Part shown: positions 43,812 through 52,370 of the stretch, piece after piece | Numbering within the stretch: position 1 is the first letter of the stretch | Layout of the letters: every line of letters begins with the position of its first letter | Origin: Sphingomonas kyeonggiensis | GTDB taxonomy: Bacteria; Pseudomonadota; Alphaproteobacteria; Sphingomonadales; Sphingomonadaceae | Assembly: GCF_014196745.1 (NCBI RefSeq) | Contig: NZ_JACIEH010000002.1 | Span: 1,054,383-1,118,382, forward strand | Reading direction: 5' to 3' | Length of the DNA stretch: 64,000 bases | Translations under genes and position numbers: made by a program | Notes under the pieces: generated by a model | Databases searched by the model: none | What the model saw: the letters and a program-made list of their open reading frames with translations, nothing else | What the model was told of the DNA's origin: nothing

Positions 43812-44894
43812 ATGACCAGTGTCTCTCGAATTTTCGTGATCGGCGCGACCGGTGCGCAGGGCCTTCCGGTGGTGCACGGGCTGGTGGCGGACGGGCGCTA
43901 CTCGGTCCTTGCCCTGACGCGGGATGCCGGATCCGCGCGGGCGCGGGCGCTTGCCGCCATGGGGGATGTCTCGTTCCTCGAGGGCAGTTTTGCAGACGAA
44001 GCCATTCTCCGGGAGGGCCTGCGCGCGTGCGACGGCGCCTTCGTCAACATCGACGGGTTCAACGCCGGCGAGAAGACCGAGATGTACTGGGCGATCCGCT
44101 GCTACGAGATCGCGATCGAGGAGGGCGTGAAGTTCTTCGTCTACGGCAATCTGGACTACACACTGAAAAAGGCCGGATATCGGTCGACCTTCCGCACGGG
44201 CCATTATGACGGGAAGGGCCGGATCGGCGAGTGGATCCTCGAACAGAACCGATCCAATGGCGATCGGATGGGCGCCGCGCTGTTCACCACCGGTCCCTAT
44301 ATCGAGATGGCGTTCTCGGCCCAGACGCCGATGACCCCGCGGATGGAGGACGGAGTGCTGACCTGGCGGGTGCCGCTGGGGGCGGGCGCAGTGGTCCATG
44401 TCGCGCTGAAGGATTGCGGCCATTATGTACGCTGGCTGTTCGACAACCCGGATCGGGCCAACGGCATGGACCTCGAGGTGGCGATCGAGCATGTCCGCTA
44501 CGCCGATCTCGCCGCGGCGTTCGAGCGGGTGACCGGGCATCCGGCCCGCTTTGTCGACACCGATCTCGATACCTATTTCGCGCCGCTGCAGGCGATCGCC
44601 GCCCTGCCGGCCGGATATAATGCCGATCCGAACGACAAGGCGACGATGAGCTTCCGCGACAATTTCACCGGCTTCTGGAATCAGTGGAAGTACGACGTAA
44701 TCCAGCGGGACTATGCCTTGCTCGACGAAATCCACCCGAACCGGATCCGGAGCGCCGAGGAGTGGATGCGGCGCGAGGAGCAGCGCGCGAAAGAGGCGGG
44801 GACCCTGACGCTCTGGGAACGCATGCAGCCGGAGAACCTGTCGAAGCGGCCGATCCTCAAGCTGAGCGAGGACCATCGACGCGGCGCGCTCTGA
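43812..44894 (+). CDS. NmrA-like NAD(P)-binding protein
   Basis: This 360-residue protein begins with the dinucleotide-binding loop IFVIGATGAQGLPVV, an atypical-SDR form of GxxGxxG, followed by ALTRDAGSARARAL and FLEGSFADEAILREGLRACD, as in NmrA/HSCARG proteins. The usual SDR Tyr-Lys pair is not obvious, so it may be a redox sensor rather than an active reductase. ATG at 43812 follows TAGGAG at 7 bases. Induction through the divergent HxlR regulator is likely. Confidence 0.85.
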   Translation: MTSVSRIFVIGATGAQGLPVVHGLVADGRYSVLALTRDAGSARARALAAMGDVSFLEGSFADEAILREGLRACDGAFVNIDGFNAGEKTEMYWAIRCYEIAIEEGVKFFVYGNLDYTLKKAGYRSTFRTGHYDGKGRIGEWILEQNRSNGDRMGAALFTTGPYIEMAFSAQTPMTPRMEDGVLTWRVPLGAGAVVHVALKDCGHYVRWLFDNPDRANGMDLEVAIEHVRYADLAAAFERVTGHPARFVDTDLDTYFAPLQAIAALPAGYNADPNDKATMSFRDNFTGFWNQWKYDVIQRDYALLDEIHPNRIRSAEEWMRREEQRAKEAGTLTLWERMQPENLSKRPILKLSEDHRRGAL

Positions 44895-44927
44895 TCGCAG
44901 GGTGCAGACTTCCGCTCCGGCGGGAAA

Positions 44928-44959
44928 ATGGGCGGCCGGCGACTGTGCCGGCCGCCCAT
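44928..44959. terminator. Bidirectional terminator-like hairpin between convergent genes
   Basis: ATGGGCGGCCGGC (44928-44940) and GCCGGCCGCCCAT (44947-44959) form a perfect 13-bp GC-rich stem with a 6-base loop, preceded by GAAAA and followed by CTTGAT. It lies 33 bases after the NmrA-like gene and 14 bases beyond the stop of the efflux operon. Confidence 0.8.
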
Positions 44960-44973
44960 CTTGATGGCGTTCC

Positions 44974-46515
44974 TCAGTCGGCGGCCACGGCGTGCTGGCT
45001 CGGGGCGGGCTTGCGGGCGATCCAGATCACCGCGATCGTCGCCAGCGCCATCCAGCCGCAGATCCAGAACAGCTCGAGCGACGAGAGCAGATAGGACTGG
45101 TTGGCGATCTGGCGCATGATCGATCCGGCCGCCTGGAGCGGGCTCATCCCATGTGCCTGGAGTTGCTCGGTCGCCTGGCGATAGACCGGGGAATAGTCGT
45201 TCCCCACCTCGGTCAGCCGGGTCTGGTGTAGCGCGGCGCGGCGATCCCAGAAGGTGGTGATGATCGAGGCGGCGAAGCTGCCCGCGGTGATGCGCGCGAA
45301 GTTCGAGATGCCGCTGGCCGAGGGCACCCGCTCCGGCGGCAGCCGGTCGAGCGAGATGCTGACCAGCGGCACGAAGAACATGCTCATCGCGACGCCCTGC
45401 AGCAGCAGCGGCAGCATCAGCGTGACGAAGCTCGCATCGGGCGTGTAGTTGGCGCGCATGAAATAGGAGCCGGCAAAGGCCAGGAAGGCGACCGTGGCGA
45501 GCCAGCGCATGTCGAGCTTCAGCCGCGCGACGATCGGCGTCATCAGCACCGCGACGATGCCGCTCGGCGCCGCCACGAAGCCCGCCCAGGTCGCGGTATA
45601 GCCCATCTGCTCCTGCAGCCAGAGCGGCAGCAGCAGGTTGTTGGCGAAGAACAGCGCATAGCCGAGGCACAGCGCGAGCGTGCCGAAGGCGAAGTTGCGG
45701 CGCTTGAACAGGCTGAGGTCCACCGCCGGCGCGCGGTCGGTCAGTTCCCAGATCACCCAGGCGACGAAGCCGATCACCGCGCAGATCGCCAGCACGACGA
45801 TCAGCGAGTTGTGGAACCAGTCGCGATCCTTGCCCAGGTCGAGCATCGTCTGCAGGCTGAACACCCAGAAGGCGAGCAGGATCAGGCCGACCGTGTCGAT
45901 CGGCAGCTTGCGGGTGGGCGTCTCGCGGCTGGCGAGCTGGCGCCAGCTGATCGCGGCGGCGGCGATGCCGACGGGCACGTTGATCAGGAAGATCCAGCCC
46001 CAGTGGTAATTGTCGGAGATATAGCCGCCGAGCACGGGGCCGAGCACCGGCGCGACCAGCGTGGTCATCGCCCAGATGCTGAGCGCGGTGCCGCGCTTGT
46101 GCGGCGGGAAGATCGCGATCAGCAGCGCCTGGCTGCCGGGGATCATCGGCCCGGAGACCGCACCTTGCAGGATGCGGAAGGCGATCAGCGACTCCAGGTT
46201 CCAGGCGAGGCCGCACAGCAGCGAGGCGATGGTGAACAGGATCACCGAGATGGTGAAGGTCCGCACCACGCCCGCGCGCTGCATGAACCAGCCGGTGAGC
46301 GGCACGGTCACCCCGTTCGCCACCGCGAAGGAGGTGATCACCCAGGTGCCGTTGTCGGTCGACACGCCCAGATTGCCGGCGATCGTCGGCAGGGAGACGT
46401 TGGCGATCGTGCCGTCGAGCACCTGCATGAAGGTGCCGAGCGCCAGCGCCACCGACGTGACCGCCAGCGCGCCGCCCTTCAGTGGCGCCGGCTGGGCGCC
46501 CGCGGCGTTGCTCAC
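44974..46515 (-). CDS. DHA2-family MFS multidrug exporter (EmrB/QacA type)
   Basis: This 513-residue protein has about 14 hydrophobic segments. The N-terminal MQVLDGTIANVSLPTIAGNL with the intramembrane Asp, and the later APVLGPVLGGYISDNYHW (motif C of drug/proton antiporters), identify the DHA2 subfamily. With an EmrA-like adaptor and a NodT-like outer membrane channel it would form a tripartite pump driven by the proton gradient. The start overlaps the adaptor stop by 4 bases. The substrate is unknown. Confidence 0.93.
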   Translation of the reverse strand: MSNAAGAQPAPLKGGALAVTSVALALGTFMQVLDGTIANVSLPTIAGNLGVSTDNGTWVITSFAVANGVTVPLTGWFMQRAGVVRTFTISVILFTIASLLCGLAWNLESLIAFRILQGAVSGPMIPGSQALLIAIFPPHKRGTALSIWAMTTLVAPVLGPVLGGYISDNYHWGWIFLINVPVGIAAAAISWRQLASRETPTRKLPIDTVGLILLAFWVFSLQTMLDLGKDRDWFHNSLIVVLAICAVIGFVAWVIWELTDRAPAVDLSLFKRRNFAFGTLALCLGYALFFANNLLLPLWLQEQMGYTATWAGFVAAPSGIVAVLMTPIVARLKLDMRWLATVAFLAFAGSYFMRANYTPDASFVTLMLPLLLQGVAMSMFFVPLVSISLDRLPPERVPSASGISNFARITAGSFAASIITTFWDRRAALHQTRLTEVGNDYSPVYRQATEQLQAHGMSPLQAAGSIMRQIANQSYLLSSLELFWICGWMALATIAVIWIARKPAPSQHAVAAD

Positions 46516-47774
46516 CGGCCGCGTCCCAGATTCTCGGCGATGATCTGGCGGATGCGGGCCTCGATCTGCGGGCCGCCGTCGAGGCTCCGCTGGACCGCGC
46601 CTGCGGGCGGCGAGCTGCCGGCGACCATCGGGCCCGAGCGATCGCTCGTCGCCACCTTCACATCGACCGAGAGGCCGACGCGCAGCGGGTTCTTCTTCAG
46701 TTCGGCGGGATCGAGCGCGATGCGCACCGGCACGCGCTGGACGATCTTGATCCAGTTGCCCGAGGCGTTCTGCGGCGGCAGCAGCGAGAAGGCGCTGCCG
46801 CTGCCGGCGCCGAGGCCGAGCACCTTGCCGTGATAGGTCACGTCATTGCCATAGACGTCCGCATGGATCGTCACCGGCTGGCCCACCCGCAGGTGCTGGA
46901 GCTGGGTCTCGCGGAAATTGGCGTCGATCCACAGGCTGTCGAGCGGCACCACGGCCATCAGCGGCGTGCCGGCGGCGACCTTCTGGCCGAGCTGGACGGT
47001 ACGCTGGGCGATCACGCCCGAGACGGGCGCGACGATCCGCATATGGCTGGAATTGATCGCGGCCTGGCGTACGTCGGCGATGGCCGCGAGCACCTGGGGA
47101 TTGTTGTAGACCGAGGTGCCGGCGACCGTGCTCGCCGCCTGGGCCTGCTTGGCGCGGGCGAGGTTGAGCGAAGCACGCGCGGTGGTGACGGCGTCGCCTG
47201 CGTGGCTGACTTCCTCGCCCGAGACCGCGCCGTCCGCGGCTGCGCCGCGGCGGCGGCTATAGTCGTTCTGCGCGCGGCTCAGCTCCGCCTGGGCCTGGGC
47301 GATCTCCGCGCCTGCCTCGTCGACCTGGGCATTGTTGGAGCGCACGGCGCGGACCGCCCGGCCGAGCGCCGCTTCGGCAGCGGCGAGCTGGACGTCGGTG
47401 GTCGCCGGGTCGAGATCGATCAGCGGGGCGCCCTGGGTCACCTGCTGGGTATTGTCGGCGTGCAGTGCGAGCACCGTGCCGCCGTCGCGCGCGGTGACCG
47501 CGACGATGTTGCCGCCGACATAGGCGTCGTCGGTCTCTTCGCTGGGCGGCGCCGTGAAGACCAGCACGGCGTAGATGATCGCGCCGATCAGCACGACTGC
47601 GCCGAGGATCAGGAAGCCGATCTTGCGGGCGCGCGACTTGGTCGCCGGAGCAGCCGCTGCTGCCGGAGGGGCAGGGGGCGGTGCCGCGCGCGTCGTTTCC
47701 GGCTCGGCCTTGGGCTCGACCGGGGGCAGCTTCTCGCCGCGCGCCTTCAGCGCGCCTTCAGTCGTGTCGGTCAT
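46512..47774 (-). CDS. HlyD/EmrA-type membrane fusion protein
   Basis: This 420-residue adaptor has a cytoplasmic N-terminus, one membrane helix near residues 50-75 (GFLILGAVVLIGAIIYAVLV), a biotinyl-lipoyl half-motif (VGGNIVAVTARDGGTVLAL), a coiled-coil hairpin (about 130-230) and a beta-barrel part (PVSGVIAQRTVQLGQKVAAG). It links the inner-membrane exporter to the outer membrane channel. The ATG at 47774 (MTDTTEGAL) is chosen over an upstream in-frame start, because the upstream part would lie inside the nodT-like gene. One base separates it from the nodT-like stop. Confidence 0.92.
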   Translation of the reverse strand: MTDTTEGALKARGEKLPPVEPKAEPETTRAAPPPAPPAAAAAPATKSRARKIGFLILGAVVLIGAIIYAVLVFTAPPSEETDDAYVGGNIVAVTARDGGTVLALHADNTQQVTQGAPLIDLDPATTDVQLAAAEAALGRAVRAVRSNNAQVDEAGAEIAQAQAELSRAQNDYSRRRGAAADGAVSGEEVSHAGDAVTTARASLNLARAKQAQAASTVAGTSVYNNPQVLAAIADVRQAAINSSHMRIVAPVSGVIAQRTVQLGQKVAAGTPLMAVVPLDSLWIDANFRETQLQHLRVGQPVTIHADVYGNDVTYHGKVLGLGAGSGSAFSLLPPQNASGNWIKIVQRVPVRIALDPAELKKNPLRVGLSVDVKVATSDRSGPMVAGSSPPAGAVQRSLDGGPQIEARIRQIIAENLGRGR

Positions 47775-47775
47775 C

Positions 47776-49203
47776 TCAATGGGCTTCCACTGGCGCCGCG
47801 ACGAGCGGCTGGTTGGGATCGAAACCACCGCCAAGGGCGGCGATGAGCTGGATGCGGCGGGTGAGGGCGTCGGACTGGAGGCCGGCCAGCGCCTGCTCGG
47901 CCTCGAGCAGGCGGAAGCCGGAATCGATCGTATCGAGCCGCGAGCCGAGACCGGTCGAGACGCGCACCTGGTCGAGCCGCGCTGTCTCGCGCAGGCCGGC
48001 GACGATGCGGCGCTGGTCGCCCAGGTCCTTGTCGGCGGTGCGAACCAGGGTCAGCGCGTCCGAGGCGTCGCGGATCGCGCCGAGCACGGCCTCGTTATAG
48101 CCGGCCACGGCCGCGTCGAGATCGGCGGTGGCGCCGCGATATTGCGCCTTGAGCTTGCCGCCCTCGAAGATCGGCAGGTGGATCGCCGGGCCCGCACCAT
48201 AGGTGCGGGCGCCCGGATCGAAGAAATTGCCGAGGCCGAGCGCGGCGAAGCCGGCGAGCGCCTGGATGCTGACGTTCGGCAGGAAGTCGGTGCGCGCGAC
48301 CTGGCGCCCGGCCGCGGCCGCATCGATGCGGGACTGGCCGGCGAGCAGGTCGGGGCGGCGGCCGAGCAGATCGGCGGGCAGCAGGTCCGGCACCGTCGGC
48401 GGGGCATCGAGCGCCAGCGTCGGCGCAGCGATCTGCGGATAGAAATCCGCGCCGCGCCCGGCCAGTGCGGCCAGGGCATGGACCAGCAGGTCACGCTGGC
48501 CCTGGGCACGGGTCTGCGCCTGTTCGGCCTCGGCCAGCAGTGTCTCGGCCTGGCGGAGCTCGAACTGGCTGGCGAGCTGGTGCTTGATCCGCGACTGGAC
48601 GTAGCGGAGCGCCTGTTGGCGGGTGGTCACGAAGCCATTGGCGACCTGGATCAGCCGCTCGGCGCGGGCCAGCCCGACATAGGTCTGGGCGATCGAGGTC
48701 GAAAGGGTGAGACGCGCTGCGGCGACGTCGAGCCGGGCCGCCTGGGCGCTCGCCCGCGCCCCGGCGACCATTGCCTTCTCGCGCCCGAACAGGTCGAGGT
48801 TCCAGCTGAGATTGGCCTGCACCTGAGTGATCGGCCAGGCCGCGCCGGCATAGGGCGGCGGGTAGATATATTTCTCGGGGAAGCGCTGATAGGTCGACTG
48901 GCCATCGACGGTGACCTGGGGCAGCTGGGCGGCATGGCGCACGTCCACCATGGCCTCGGCCGCGCGGACGCGGGCGAGCGCGCTTTCGAGCGTCGGACTG
49001 TCCGAGAGTCCCATCGCGATCAGCCGGTCGAGCTGCGGGTCGCCGAACGCGGTCCACCAATTGGCGTCGATTGCCGGGGTTGCCGTGTCGAGACCGAGCG
49101 TGGCCGGCTGCAGCTGCGCCACCTGAGGTGGATCATGGGGCACGGTCGCACAGCCTGCGAGCAGGAGTGCCGTAAGTGCTGCGAGGCCTGCAGTGCGGAT
49201 CAT
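47776..49203 (-). CDS. NodT/OprM-family outer membrane efflux lipoprotein
   Basis: This 475-residue protein has a lipoprotein signal peptide (LTALLLAGC, lipid-attached Cys18). The rest has the duplicated helical hairpins of TolC-like channels, with LSTSIAQTYVGLARAERLIQ and LPNVSIQALAGFAALGLGNF as typical segments. It would be the outer membrane exit duct of the adjacent EmrAB-like pump. The start overlaps the marR stop by 4 bases. Confidence 0.92.
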   Translation of the reverse strand: MIRTAGLAALTALLLAGCATVPHDPPQVAQLQPATLGLDTATPAIDANWWTAFGDPQLDRLIAMGLSDSPTLESALARVRAAEAMVDVRHAAQLPQVTVDGQSTYQRFPEKYIYPPPYAGAAWPITQVQANLSWNLDLFGREKAMVAGARASAQAARLDVAAARLTLSTSIAQTYVGLARAERLIQVANGFVTTRQQALRYVQSRIKHQLASQFELRQAETLLAEAEQAQTRAQGQRDLLVHALAALAGRGADFYPQIAAPTLALDAPPTVPDLLPADLLGRRPDLLAGQSRIDAAAAGRQVARTDFLPNVSIQALAGFAALGLGNFFDPGARTYGAGPAIHLPIFEGGKLKAQYRGATADLDAAVAGYNEAVLGAIRDASDALTLVRTADKDLGDQRRIVAGLRETARLDQVRVSTGLGSRLDTIDSGFRLLEAEQALAGLQSDALTRRIQLIAALGGGFDPNQPLVAAPVEAH

Positions 49204-49682
49204 GCTTCTTCGTCCTCGGTGACAGGGGTGCCGGCGACGCGCTCGGCGGCGACGAGCAGCTTCGCCAGCAGCTGGACCAGAAGCTCCGCTTCGGCCTGGG
49301 TGAAGTCGGCGACCACCTCGTTCCAGGTCGACACGACGTCGCCCTGCAGCTTGGCGACCGTTTCGCGGCCGGCCGGGGTAATCGCCAGGCGCACGACGCG
49401 CCGATCCTCGGCAGTGCGATCGCGCGCGAGCAGGCCTCGGCTCTCGAGCAGGTCGATCATCCGGGTTGTGGCGCCGGTGGTGATACCGAGCTCACTCGCC
49501 AACTCTCCAGCATTACCCACCACGCCGTCGCGTACGACCTTGAGCGCAATCCATTGCTGGAAGTTCAGATCGAACCCGTCGAACTTGGCCTCGATCTGCC
49601 CCGACATGATCTTGTCGAGCCGCCGAAGCAGCCGCCCCGGCGAACGGCTCGCCGCACAATCCTCGATGGTGAAAACAGCCAT
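49200..49682 (-). CDS. MarR-family transcriptional regulator of the efflux operon
   Basis: This 160-residue protein has the winged-helix core FNQQWIALKVVRDG-like segment (here NFQQWIALKVVRDG), NAGELASELGITTGATTRMI as helix-turn-helix, LLESRGLLARDRTAEDRRVV as wing, and a C-terminal dimerisation helix. The ATG at 49682 (MAVFTIEDC) is preferred; the longer frame upstream has no MarR-like sequence. It is the first gene of the marR-nodT-emrA-emrB operon and probably represses it, released by a phenolic or drug ligand. Confidence 0.9.
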   Translation of the reverse strand: MAVFTIEDCAASRSPGRLLRRLDKIMSGQIEAKFDGFDLNFQQWIALKVVRDGVVGNAGELASELGITTGATTRMIDLLESRGLLARDRTAEDRRVVRLAITPAGRETVAKLQGDVVSTWNEVVADFTQAEAELLVQLLAKLLVAAERVAGTPVTEDEEA

Positions 49683-49698
49683 AAATCTCGCCAAGCAG

Positions 49699-49716
49699 TA
49701 TCTGCACAGGCAGATA
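49699..49716. promoter_or_regulatory. MarR-type operator candidate
   Basis: TATCTGCACAGGCAGATA is a perfect 7-4-7 inverted repeat 17 bases upstream of the marR start codon. The length and symmetry suit autoregulation of the efflux operon by the MarR protein. Confidence 0.65.
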
Positions 49717-50218
49717 TATCGGGGTTGGGGTGTTTCAAGGGGATGTCCGAGAAAAACCGAGGGTCTCCGCGGGGCGCGTGAACCACGTGTTGGCCAGTGA
49801 TCACGCCGGTGCGGAGTTTGGTCCGCTGCCGCGCGTGCCTTCAGAGTGCGGCAAGTTGAATTACTCGACTCGTCTCGCATTGGACACGGTTCGCCTCGGC
49901 TTAACCTGCGTGGAAGTGATAATCACTCGCAGATGAAAATATCCGTCCATGGCTCCGGGTTGATTTCGCGCAAAACCTCTCGTGACGGTCAGAGAATATC
50001 GCGATAAATCTCGTGGAAAGTAAAATTCACAAATAGCCTGCGAGGTTATTTTGTTTGAATTCACTTATAATTTCATGGGGTTTGAAATTTTACCGAAATA
50101 GCCTCGGGGTTGCGCGGCTTATTAACGGCATATCTACAATTATATACTTGAAAATACTGAGAAATATTTGATGTCAAGAAAGATTCCATCTGGACTATAC
50201 TTGTGAATCGCCCTATTG
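49717..50218. other. AT-rich intergenic region without a gene
   Basis: No protein-like frame or RNA gene is seen here. The part from about 49900 to 50220 is much richer in A and T than the rest of the window, with runs such as TTATAATTTCATGGGG and GAAATTTTACCGAAATAG. It separates the divergent marR operon and the SGNH/MBOAT operon and must hold the promoter of the latter. No clear -35/-10 pair could be fixed. Confidence 0.6.
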
Positions 50219-51160
50219 ATGCGCCGGGCTCTAATAGACTGGCTCGCCATGCAAATCGTAAAACTAGTAATGGATCGCTCTGCGGTCCTGCTCCTCGGTG
50301 TATCCGTTGGAGTCGTGATTGGATTCAGCTTTCTGGGGAGCTCTGGTTCCGCCGGATCTACAATAATTGGCGGAAGTTGTTCGCCAACTATACATAAGGA
50401 TGTGACTTTGCGCGCGCCCGAAGTGAGCGGTGCGCAACAATGCGCGGCGCCCGCGCAACGCCAGCTGATCTCGACGTTGCGCGCGCATCGACCCGTTCGT
50501 GTCGCGGTCTTCGGTGACAGCTATGGCGACGGCATCTGGTCCGGGCTGCAGCGCCAGCTGAAGCCGGCCGATGGCTATGAGGTGATCAAGTACAGCCAGC
50601 CGGCGAGCGGTTTCACCCGCTACCGCACGCTCAATCTCGAGGCGCATGCCGCCGAGCAGCTCGGCGACGAGAAGATCGATGTCGCGGTGATTTCCTTCGG
50701 TGCCAACGACGTGCAGGGGATCATCACCGACGAAGGCAAGCATGCGCCGCTGATGGGCGATCGGTGGAAGGCGCAGATCGGCAAGCGGATCGAGCGTTAC
50801 GTCACGCTGCTCCGCAAGCACGATGCCCTGGTCTATTGGGTGGGGCTGCCGCCGATGCGCGATCCCGCGTTCGAGGCGCAGGTGAGCGCGATCAACGCCT
50901 TCTATGCCGCCGAGATGGCCAGGCTGGAGGTCCCTTTCCTCGACAGCCGCCCGGTCGTGTCGGACGCCAGGGGTGCCTATGCGGCCTATCTTCCCGACCC
51001 GAAGACCGGCGAGCGTACGCTCGTCCGCGCCGGGGACGGCATCCACATGTCGATGACCGGCTATATCTGGATCACTCGCAGCCTGGCGGGGCGGATCCGT
51101 GACTATGTCGACGCCACAAGGACGATCGCGGAGCCAGCGCCCAAGGATGCCGGCAAGTGA
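50219..51160 (+). CDS. Membrane-anchored SGNH-family protein (DUF459-like)
   Basis: This is a 313-residue protein. After a short N-terminus, one hydrophobic segment (SAVLLLGVSVGVVIGFSFLG) serves as anchor or uncleaved signal. The SGNH domain shows VAVFGDSYGDGIW (nucleophile Ser101), SFGANDVQGI with the block III Asn, and DGIHMSMTGY with Asp and His. Members of this group often accompany MBOAT acyltransferases and take part in O-acetylation of envelope polymers. The start is uncertain: ATG 50219 or ATG 50249, neither with a good ribosome site. The stop overlaps the next gene by 4 bases. Confidence 0.8.
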   Translation: MRRALIDWLAMQIVKLVMDRSAVLLLGVSVGVVIGFSFLGSSGSAGSTIIGGSCSPTIHKDVTLRAPEVSGAQQCAAPAQRQLISTLRAHRPVRVAVFGDSYGDGIWSGLQRQLKPADGYEVIKYSQPASGFTRYRTLNLEAHAAEQLGDEKIDVAVISFGANDVQGIITDEGKHAPLMGDRWKAQIGKRIERYVTLLRKHDALVYWVGLPPMRDPAFEAQVSAINAFYAAEMARLEVPFLDSRPVVSDARGAYAAYLPDPKTGERTLVRAGDGIHMSMTGYIWITRSLAGRIRDYVDATRTIAEPAPKDAGK

Positions 51161-52368
51161 TCGCGCTCGCCACGCTCCTGCTCGGCGCCTCCCCTTGCCC
51201 GGGACCCGCCTGCAATTTCGATACACTCAAGCCGCTGGCGGCAAAGCTGGCCGCGGCGCGGGCGCCCACGCCCGGCGTGCCGCCGGTCCATATCCTCCAG
51301 ATCGGCGATAGCCACACCGCCGGGGACGCGCTGACCGGTGCCTGGCGCGATCTGCTCCAGGCCGCGACGGGCGGCGGCGGTCGTGGCGTGCTGGCGCCGG
51401 GCCGACCCTATGCCGGCTATCTCACGCGCGGCGTGACGGTATCGATGTCGCCGGGCTGGCAGGTCGCGGCGAGCTTCGGTCCGGGATCGGCAGCGCCCCG
51501 TCCGCCGCTTGGCCTGTCGGGTTTCACGCTCAGCTCGACCATGCCCGGGGCGCGCATGGGGCTGGTGGCGGAGCCGTTCATGGCTTTCGACCGGTTCGTG
51601 CTCTGCGCGATGGCCGGCCCCGCGGCTGCCGGCGTCACGGTGCGCACCGGAGCCGGCGCCGAGACGGTTGGCCTGGTCGCCGACACCGTCAGGCCGCGCT
51701 GCACGACGCTGCGCTGGGACGCGCCGCAAACCGCGGTCGAGGTGATCGCCGATGCGGGCCCGGTGACAATCACGAGCTGGGCGAGCTTCCGCTATGAAGG
51801 CGGCGTCGCGCTCTCCAATCTCGGTATCGTCGGATCGCAGCTCCAGCATTTCGGCCGCACCGACCGCGATGTGCTGACCAACGAACTGCGGGCCTATGCG
51901 CCCGATCTCATCGTGCTGGCGTTCGGCACCAACGAAGGCTTCGCCCCGCATTTCGACGCCGATGGCTACAGGGCAAGTTTGATCGAGCAGATCGACCGGC
52001 TGCGCGGGCTTGCGCCCGGTGTGCCGATCCTGCTGCTCGGTCCGCCCCATGCGCTCAGCCGCAATCCTGCCCTCAAGAACAATGCCGAGGGCGTGCTGGT
52101 CGGTTGCCCTGCTGCCGATCCATCCCGGCCACCCCTGTTCGAGCCGCCCGCGCTCGGCCGGGTCCGCGCGATCCAGAGCGAGGTCGCGCAGGAGATGGGC
52201 TTCGCCTGGTGGGACTGGGCGGCGCGGATGGGCGGGCCCTGCAGCGCCACCCGCTGGGTCGCCAATGGCTGGCTGCGCGGCGACTATGTCCACCTCACCA
52301 CCACCGGCGGCCGGGCGCTCGCGTCGCTTCTGCAGGCCGATCTCGACCAGGCGCTGGAGGCGCGCTGA
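51157..52368 (+). CDS. Periplasmic SGNH/GDSL hydrolase or acetyltransferase
   Basis: This 403-residue protein has a short hydrophobic N-terminus (MIALATLLLGAS) that may be a signal peptide, with Cys14 and Cys19 nearby. SGNH blocks: ILQIGDSHTAGD (Ser52), LAFGTNEGFAP with block III Asn, and GDYVHLTTTGG (Asp376, His379). The GDSHT form is typical of AlgX/PatB-like acetyltransferases and of peptidoglycan or polysaccharide esterases. The GTG start overlaps the preceding stop (GTGA), and the MBOAT gene starts 2 bases after its stop. Confidence 0.85.
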   Translation: MIALATLLLGASPCPGPACNFDTLKPLAAKLAAARAPTPGVPPVHILQIGDSHTAGDALTGAWRDLLQAATGGGGRGVLAPGRPYAGYLTRGVTVSMSPGWQVAASFGPGSAAPRPPLGLSGFTLSSTMPGARMGLVAEPFMAFDRFVLCAMAGPAAAGVTVRTGAGAETVGLVADTVRPRCTTLRWDAPQTAVEVIADAGPVTITSWASFRYEGGVALSNLGIVGSQLQHFGRTDRDVLTNELRAYAPDLIVLAFGTNEGFAPHFDADGYRASLIEQIDRLRGLAPGVPILLLGPPHALSRNPALKNNAEGVLVGCPAADPSRPPLFEPPALGRVRAIQSEVAQEMGFAWWDWAARMGGPCSATRWVANGWLRGDYVHLTTTGGRALASLLQADLDQALEAR

Positions 52369-52370
52369 CC

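Noticed and set aside
49683..49880. N-terminal extension of the MarR regulator
   Set aside because: It would run across the operator-like palindrome and has no MarR-like sequence; the ATG at 49682 gives a normal family length.
49900..50220. tRNA or small structured RNA in the AT-rich region
   Set aside because: No cloverleaf or strong stem with conserved loops could be recognised by eye.
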